DNA of 64,000 bases from Curtobacterium oceanosedimentum (GTDB lineage: Bacteria; Actinomycetota; Actinomycetes; Actinomycetales; Microbacteriaceae), in NCBI RefSeq assembly GCF_020297365.1, contig NZ_JAIXIG010000009.1, positions 49,728 through 113,727 on the forward strand. The letters are read 5' to 3'. The position numbers and the translations under genes were made by a program. The notes below the pieces were generated by a model. It was given only the letters and a program-made list of their open reading frames with translations, ran no database searches and was not told the DNA's origin. This document shows, piece by piece, positions 59,343 to 64,000 of this stretch (positions are counted from its first letter, which is position 1; each line of letters begins with the position of its first letter).

Positions 59343-60011
59343 ATGCCGGTCCCCAAGTCCACCGTGGAGAGCTCTCCCCGGAAGCTCCTGCGCGATGTCG
59401 TCTACGACAAGATGCTCGCGGCTCTGCGGGACGGCACGCTGCAGCACGGCGAGCGCCTGAACGACGACGAGCTGGTGCAGTGGCTGCGTGTGAGTCGCAC
59501 CCCCATCCGCGAGGCGATCGCCAAGCTCGTCGACATCGGACTGGTCGAGATGGAGGCGAACCGGTACACCCGCGTCGCCACCCCCACCTTCGACGACTGG
59601 GTGACCGCGACCCGTGCGATGGTCGGCTTCTTCGAGCTCAGCCTGCGCTGGGGCGTCCCCGAGTACGAAGACCAGGACGTCCGTGACCTGCAGAAGCTGC
59701 TCGACCGCGCCGACGGGCTGCGCAAGGTGCGCGACCTGGGCTTCAGCGGTGCCGTGACCGAGATCATCGAGTTCGCCGTGGCGCACTCCGGCAACCCGCT
59801 CGTGCAGAACGCCGCCGTGGGTGCGATCGAACGCGTGCGCTTCACGCTCAACCCGACGCCCGCGTTCGAGGAGTACGGCTCCGAGGCGTTCTTCTCGATC
59901 CTCCGCGAGGCCCTCGAGGAGCGCGACGGCGAGACGGCGGCCGAGGCCGGTCGCGCGCTGACCCGCAACTTCGAGCAGCACATCGAGTCGGTCCGCGCCG
60001 CCCGCAGCTGA
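59343..60011 (+). CDS. GntR-family transcriptional regulator (FadR-like, 222 aa)
   Basis: An N-terminal winged helix (about 15-75, with NDDELVQWLRVSRTPIREAIA as helix-turn-helix) and a C-terminal all-helical FCD-type domain. ATG 59343 has GGAGGAGA just upstream. No metabolite can be assigned; the neighbours are the AcuI-like reductase and an ABC ATPase. The GCAAACGTTTGC palindrome lies in its promoter. Confidence 0.88.
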   Translation: MPVPKSTVESSPRKLLRDVVYDKMLAALRDGTLQHGERLNDDELVQWLRVSRTPIREAIAKLVDIGLVEMEANRYTRVATPTFDDWVTATRAMVGFFELSLRWGVPEYEDQDVRDLQKLLDRADGLRKVRDLGFSGAVTEIIEFAVAHSGNPLVQNAAVGAIERVRFTLNPTPAFEEYGSEAFFSILREALEERDGETAAEAGRALTRNFEQHIESVRAARS

Positions 60012-60031
60012 CCTGCGGGCAGGATGGACGG

Positions 60032-60817
60032 GTGACCGACGTCCTGATCCACGCCACCGGCCTGCGCGTCACGCGTTCCGGCCGCGACCTGCTGCACGAC
60101 ATCGACCTGACCGTCCGCAGCGGTGAGCACTGGGCCCTGCTCGGTCCGAACGGTGCCGGCAAGTCGACGTTGCTCGCCGTCCTCGGTGCGACGGGACACC
60201 CCACCGCGGGCACGGTCGAGCTGCTCGGGCGTCGGCTCGGGCGGACCGACGTGCGCGAGCTCCGCGAACACATCGGACACGTCGACCCCCGCCACCGGAT
60301 GCTCTCGCCGCTCACGGTGCTCGAGACGGTGCTCACCGGGCTGACCGGCACCACCGACCTGATGATGCGGTGGGAGCCGTCCGCCCAGCAGGTCGCGCTG
60401 GCCGAGCAGCACATCGCCGACGTCGGGCTCGCCGCCCGGCGGGACGCCCGGTGGCCGGTGCTGTCCCAGGGCGAGCGGGGTCGCGCGCTCATCGCCCGGG
60501 CATTGATGTCCGAGCCGCGGCTGCTGCTGCTCGACGAGCCGGCCACCGGCCTCGACGTCGCCGCACGGGAACACCTGCTCGAGACCGTCGACGCGCTGCG
60601 GCACCGCCACCCGGACATGGGCAGCGTCATGGTGACGCACCACCTGGAGGACCTGCCGGCGTCGACGTCGCACGCGATGCTGTTGCGCGACGGCACCGCC
60701 GTGGCACAGGGCACCTCGGACGAGGTCATCACGTCGTCGGCGGTCTCGCACGCCTTCGACTTCCCGCTGGCGATCCTGCGATCCGAGGGCCGATGGGCAG
60801 CGCGCCGCGCCGCCTGA
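60032..60817 (+). CDS. Stand-alone ABC transporter ATP-binding protein (261 aa)
   Basis: Walker A is LLGPNGAGKSTLLAVL (about 35-50), signature motif VLSQGERGRALIARALM, Walker B RLLLLDEPATGLD, and the switch VMVTHHLEDL. It resembles ModF/iron-siderophore type ATPases. No permease gene is adjacent, so its partner is elsewhere or it acts alone. GTG 60032. Confidence 0.88.
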   Translation: MTDVLIHATGLRVTRSGRDLLHDIDLTVRSGEHWALLGPNGAGKSTLLAVLGATGHPTAGTVELLGRRLGRTDVRELREHIGHVDPRHRMLSPLTVLETVLTGLTGTTDLMMRWEPSAQQVALAEQHIADVGLAARRDARWPVLSQGERGRALIARALMSEPRLLLLDEPATGLDVAAREHLLETVDALRHRHPDMGSVMVTHHLEDLPASTSHAMLLRDGTAVAQGTSDEVITSSAVSHAFDFPLAILRSEGRWAARRAA

Positions 60818-60917
60818 GCCGTGCTTGAATGGCCGTTCAGCGTCTGCGGCCCGTGTCGGGGAGGGACCCCGGCACCGCACCCCGGTGTCGCGCCGCGGAC
60901 CGTCACCAGGGGGAACC

Positions 60918-61562
60918 ATGACGAACACGCCGCCGCCCTACCCGGGATCCGGACCGCAGCCCGAGGGCGGGCAGCCCGGAGCCGGGCAGCCCGACGGTCA
61001 GCCGCACGGGCAGCAGCCGTACGCCCAGCAGCAGGCCCCGGGGCAGCCGCCGTACGCCCAGTCGCCCACGGCGCAGCCCGGTCAGCCGCCGTACGCGCAG
61101 GCCGCACCGGCCGCTGCGCCGTACGCCCCGCCGCCCAAGCAGGCACGCGGCCGGCGCATCCTCGTCTCGCTCCTCGGTGTCGTCGTCGCCGTCGTCGTGG
61201 CGTTCCTCGTCCGGCAGGGGCTCAACGCCGCCTTCGCCGACTCCACCGAGGAGACCGTGTCGAAGGCCGTCGAGCAGATCCGCGACCAGAGCAACCTGCC
61301 GAAGCAGGTCGACTCCGTCACCACGTGGACCGCGATCGAGGCCGAGGGCGCCGCGATCCACTACGACTACACGGTGTCGTCCGACGTCGACCCCGCCGCG
61401 ATCACCGAGGACGTCATCCGCGACGCGGTCGGTCCGAACCTGTGCTCGAACGACGACACCAAGAAGCTGCTCGACGACGACGTGGACATGCGGTACACCT
61501 ACGCGTTCGAGGGCTCGTCGAAGACGGTCGACACCACCTTCACCAAGGCCGACTGCTCCTGA
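60918..61562 (+). CDS. Membrane-anchored protein with Pro/Gln-rich N-terminus (214 aa)
   Basis: Residues 1-72 are low-complexity with GQPPYAQ-type repeats and stay in the cytoplasm. One transmembrane helix (about 81-98) is followed by a small exterior domain (about 105-214) with two Cys (LCSNDD and ADCS). The DUF4333-like domain order is typical of actinobacteria. AGGGGGA precedes ATG 60918. Function unknown. Confidence 0.8.
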   Translation: MTNTPPPYPGSGPQPEGGQPGAGQPDGQPHGQQPYAQQQAPGQPPYAQSPTAQPGQPPYAQAAPAAAPYAPPPKQARGRRILVSLLGVVVAVVVAFLVRQGLNAAFADSTEETVSKAVEQIRDQSNLPKQVDSVTTWTAIEAEGAAIHYDYTVSSDVDPAAITEDVIRDAVGPNLCSNDDTKKLLDDDVDMRYTYAFEGSSKTVDTTFTKADCS

Positions 61563-61569
61563 CACGCGA

Positions 61570-61597
61570 CTGCCCGACCCCCTCGGGGGCCGGGCAG
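61570..61597. terminator. Bidirectional terminator before hemL end
   Basis: A 13-base stem with one A-C mismatch (61570-61582 with 61585-61597) lies between the convergent ends at 61562 and 61620. Confidence 0.8.
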
Positions 61598-61619
61598 GCA
61601 CTCGTGGAGGGCTCGGGCG

Positions 61620-62951
61620 TCAGGCCGTCGCGGCGGCTGCGGCCTTCGCGGCGGCGGGCAGGGCGTCGAGGATCCGTCCGACCGCCCGGTCGTCGTGCGC
61701 AGCCGTGACGAACCAGGCCTCGAACACGCTCGGCGGCAACGTGACGCCGGCGTCGAGCATGGCGTGGAAGAACGGCGCGTAGCGGAACACGTCCTGCGCC
61801 CGCACGTCGTCGTAGTTCCGCGGCGCGGTCTCCGAGAACGCGAACGAGAACAGGTTGCCCGCGTGCTGCACCGTGTGGGCGACGCCCTCGGCCGACAGCG
61901 CCTCGCTCGTCGCGGTGGCGATCGTCGATGCGGTGCGGTCCAGGTGCGCGTACACCTCGGGCGTCGCGGCCCGGAGCGTGGCGGTGCCCGCGGCGACGGC
62001 CAGCGGGTTCCCGGACAGCGTGCCCGCCTGGTACACCGGGCCGAGCGGGGCGAGGAAGTCCATGACCTCGCGCCGACCGCCGAGCGCGGCGAGGGGCATG
62101 CCACCGCCGATGACCTTGCCGAAGGTGATCAGGTCGGGCTTCCACCCGGCGCCGTCGGGGACGACCTTCGACGCCTCGAGTCCCCACCAGCCGGCCGCAC
62201 CGACGCGGAACCCGGTCAGGACCTCGTCGACGATGAGCAGCGCGCCGTGCGACTGCGTGATCTGCGCCAGCGCCCGGTTGAACCCGCGCTCCGGCGCGAG
62301 CACGCCCATGTTCGCGGCGGCCGACTCGACGATCACGGCGGCGATGCGCTCGGAGTGCTCGTCGAAGGCGCGGCGCACGGCGTCGAGGTCGTTGTACGGC
62401 AGCACGAGGGTCTGCGCGGCGGTCTCGGCGGTGATGCCCGCGCTACCAGGCATGGCCAGCGTCGCGACACCGGATCCGGCCTCGGCCAGCAGGGAGTCGG
62501 AGTGGCCGTGGTAGTGCCCGGCGAACTTCACCAGCAGGTTGCGGCCGGTGTAGCCACGGGCCAGGCGGATGGCGGTCATCGTGGCCTCGGTGCCGGTCGA
62601 CACCATGCGGAGCTTCTCGATGGGGCCGTCGCCGTCCACCGACACCCGCTGCTTCACGAGTTCGGCGAGCTCGGTCTCACCCGGGGTCGACGCCCCGAAG
62701 GACAGCCCGCGCGCGGCGGCCTGCTGCACGGCCTCGACGGTGCCGGGGTGGGCGTGCCCGAGGATCGCGGGACCCCACGAGGCGACGAGGTCGACGTACT
62801 CACGGCCCTCGGCGTCGGTGACGTACGCGCCCTTCGCCGACACCAGGAAGCGCGGGGTGCCGCCGACCGATCCGTACGCGCGGACCGGGGAGTTGACGCC
62901 GCCGGGGATCGCGTTCTTGGCGCGGCCGAACAGCTGGTCGTTCGTGGTCAT
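61620..62951 (-). CDS. hemL: Glutamate-1-semialdehyde 2,1-aminomutase
   Basis: Makes 5-aminolevulinate for haem/tetrapyrrole synthesis. [17 protein letters not shown] at the start, [39 protein letters not shown] and the PLP lysine in [11 protein letters not shown] (Lys279) are all present. ATG 62951 overlaps the hemB stop (ATGA). Length 443 aa is normal; the C-terminus ends in an Ala-rich tail. Confidence 0.97.
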   Translation of the reverse strand: MTTNDQLFGRAKNAIPGGVNSPVRAYGSVGGTPRFLVSAKGAYVTDAEGREYVDLVASWGPAILGHAHPGTVEAVQQAAARGLSFGASTPGETELAELVKQRVSVDGDGPIEKLRMVSTGTEATMTAIRLARGYTGRNLLVKFAGHYHGHSDSLLAEAGSGVATLAMPGSAGITAETAAQTLVLPYNDLDAVRRAFDEHSERIAAVIVESAAANMGVLAPERGFNRALAQITQSHGALLIVDEVLTGFRVGAAGWWGLEASKVVPDGAGWKPDLITFGKVIGGGMPLAALGGRREVMDFLAPLGPVYQAGTLSGNPLAVAAGTATLRAATPEVYAHLDRTASTIATATSEALSAEGVAHTVQHAGNLFSFAFSETAPRNYDDVRAQDVFRYAPFFHAMLDAGVTLPPSVFEAWFVTAAHDDRAVGRILDALPAAAKAAAAATA

Positions 62952-64000
62952 TCGGGGGCCTTCCCGGTCGATGCGATGCCGGCGACGGCGGCGGTGGTGC
63001 CCGAGGTGCGGAGGCCCGCTTCCTCGTTGAGCTTCCGCGCGATGTCGACGGCGAAGTAGGTCAGGATCGCGTCGGCACCGGCACGCTTGATGCCGACGAG
63101 CGACTCCATCGCGGCGGCGTCGCGGTCGATCCAGCCGTTCTGGGCGGCGCCGGTGATCATCGCGTACTCGCCGGAGATCTGGTACGCCCAGACCGGCACC
63201 GGCGAGGTCGCCGCGGTCTCGGCGAGCACGTCGAGGTAGCTCATCGCGGGCTTCACCATGACGATGTCGGCACCCTCGTCGACGTCGAGTGCGACCTCGC
63301 GGAGCCCCTGTCGACCGTTCGCGGCGTCGATCTGGTACGTCCGGCGGTCACCGACGAGCGAGGACGACACGGCCTCGCGGAAGGGCCCGTAGAACGCCGA
63401 CGCGTACTTCGCCGCGTAGGCGAGCAGCGCGGTGCCGCTGTGCCCGGCGGCGTCGAGGGCGTCCCGCGCGGCGGCGATCTGGCCGTCCATCATGCCGCTC
63501 AGGCAGACGAGCTCTGCCCCGGCCTCGGCCTGGGCCACCGCCATGTCGCGGTAGCGCAGCAGGGTGGCGTCGTTGTCGACCGAGCCGTCCGACGCCAGGA
63601 CCCCGCAGTGCCCGTGGTCGGTGAACTCGTCGAGGCACAGGTCGGACTGCACGACGAGCGCGTCGCCGACCTCTTCCTTCGCCACGCGGATGGCCACGTT
63701 GAGGATGCCGTCCGGGTCGGTCGCGCCCGAGCCCGTGGCGTCCTTCGTGGTCGGGACGCCGAACAGGTTGACGCCGCCGATGCCGACCTCTGCGGCCGAC
63801 ACGAGCGCTCGTCGGAACGAGTCGAGCGAGTGCTGCTGCACGCCCGGCATGCTCGAGATGTCGACGGCGTCGGTCGCGCCCTCGCGGATGAACATCGGCA
63901 GCACGAGCTCGGCGGGGTGGAGCCGGGTCTCGGCCACGAGCCGTCGCATCGCGGGGGTGGCACGGAGTCGACGGGGGCGGACCTGGGGGAAACGGCCGGT
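62948..64000 (-). CDS. hemB: Delta-aminolevulinic acid dehydratase (porphobilinogen synthase), 5'-truncated
   Basis: Joins two aminolevulinates. The frame is open to the window edge and reads [20 protein letters not shown] before [16 protein letters not shown], as in complete HemB proteins. The true start therefore lies a few codons beyond 64000 and the ATG at 63949 is internal. Catalytic lysines are in [15 protein letters not shown] and [28 protein letters not shown] carries the metal Cys residues. The 3' end overlaps hemL (ATGA), giving a hemB-hemL operon. Confidence 0.95.
   Translation of the reverse strand, partial: TGRFPQVRPRRLRATPAMRRLVAETRLHPAELVLPMFIREGATDAVDISSMPGVQQHSLDSFRRALVSAAEVGIGGVNLFGVPTTKDATGSGATDPDGILNVAIRVAKEEVGDALVVQSDLCLDEFTDHGHCGVLASDGSVDNDATLLRYRDMAVAQAEAGAELVCLSGMMDGQIAAARDALDAAGHSGTALLAYAAKYASAFYGPFREAVSSSLVGDRRTYQIDAANGRQGLREVALDVDEGADIVMVKPAMSYLDVLAETAATSPVPVWAYQISGEYAMITGAAQNGWIDRDAAAMESLVGIKRAGADAILTYFAVDIARKLNEEAGLRTSGTTAAVAGIASTGKAPE

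Noticed and set aside
63949..63951. ATG at 63949 as the start of hemB
   Set aside because: The frame stays open to the window edge and encodes the conserved HemB N-terminus ([13 protein letters not shown]), so the start lies outside.

Overview
The window looks like chromosomal DNA of a high-GC Gram-positive actinobacterium, most likely a Microbacteriaceae member close to Curtobacterium. This is inference from several points: strongly G/C-biased third codon positions, many GTG starts with 4-base stop/start overlaps, many leaderless-type starts, and the order clpC ... lysS ... DUF2520 gene - DUF3180 gene - folK - folB - folP - ftsH - hpt - tilS, which parallels other actinobacteria.

Region 1-6741 is accessory DNA. 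It abuts the 3' end of a tRNA-Ser(CGA) gene (6774-6863, minus strand). It holds two hypothetical genes, a frameshifted and truncated tyrosine-recombinase remnant, a two-gene unit ending in an Xre/MbcA/ParS-like protein, about 670 bases of decayed sequence, and a 1001-residue SIR2 plus STAND-like P-loop protein with clearly lower GC. The last is the best candidate for a novel or poorly described (probably anti-phage) system. Its P-loop has Val where Lys is expected.

Region 7007-21092 carries an SGNH hydrolase, radA, an SseB-like protein, a cold-shock protein, a short actinobacterial argA and an SRPBCC protein. It then has a translationally coupled four-gene module (EspR-like regulator, ImmA/IrrE peptidase, multi-pass membrane protein, alpha/beta hydrolase), clpC with a probable ClgR box, a Clp_N-only protein, an NAD-kinase-family protein and an RpoD/SigB-type sigma factor. 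Region 21452-33509 holds small acidic/membrane proteins, lysS, the folate cluster (folP-folB-folK, without folE), PH-domain membrane proteins, ftsH, hpt, tilS and ppa.

Region 33639-41800 has paired NlpC/P60 and M23 cell-wall hydrolases with homologous coiled-coil N-termini, a tRNA Glu-Asp-Phe cluster, an aldo/keto reductase, a nucleotide-sugar-epimerase-like SDR, and an arginine-to-glutamate-type catabolic pair (deiminase-fold hydrolase plus rocD) facing a divergent AsnC regulator. Region 42483-56050 contains a nitroreductase, a DUF2071 protein, SDRs, putA facing a MarR gene, a YceI/ECF sigma/anti-sigma operon and a TerC protein. Region 56186-64000 has an AlkA-type glycosylase, pfkA, an AcuI-like reductase, a GntR regulator, a stand-alone ABC ATPase, a membrane-anchored secreted protein, hemL and the start-truncated hemB.

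Gene ends are marked by very long perfect palindromes. Several share sequence between loci and look like dispersed repeat families as well as terminators.
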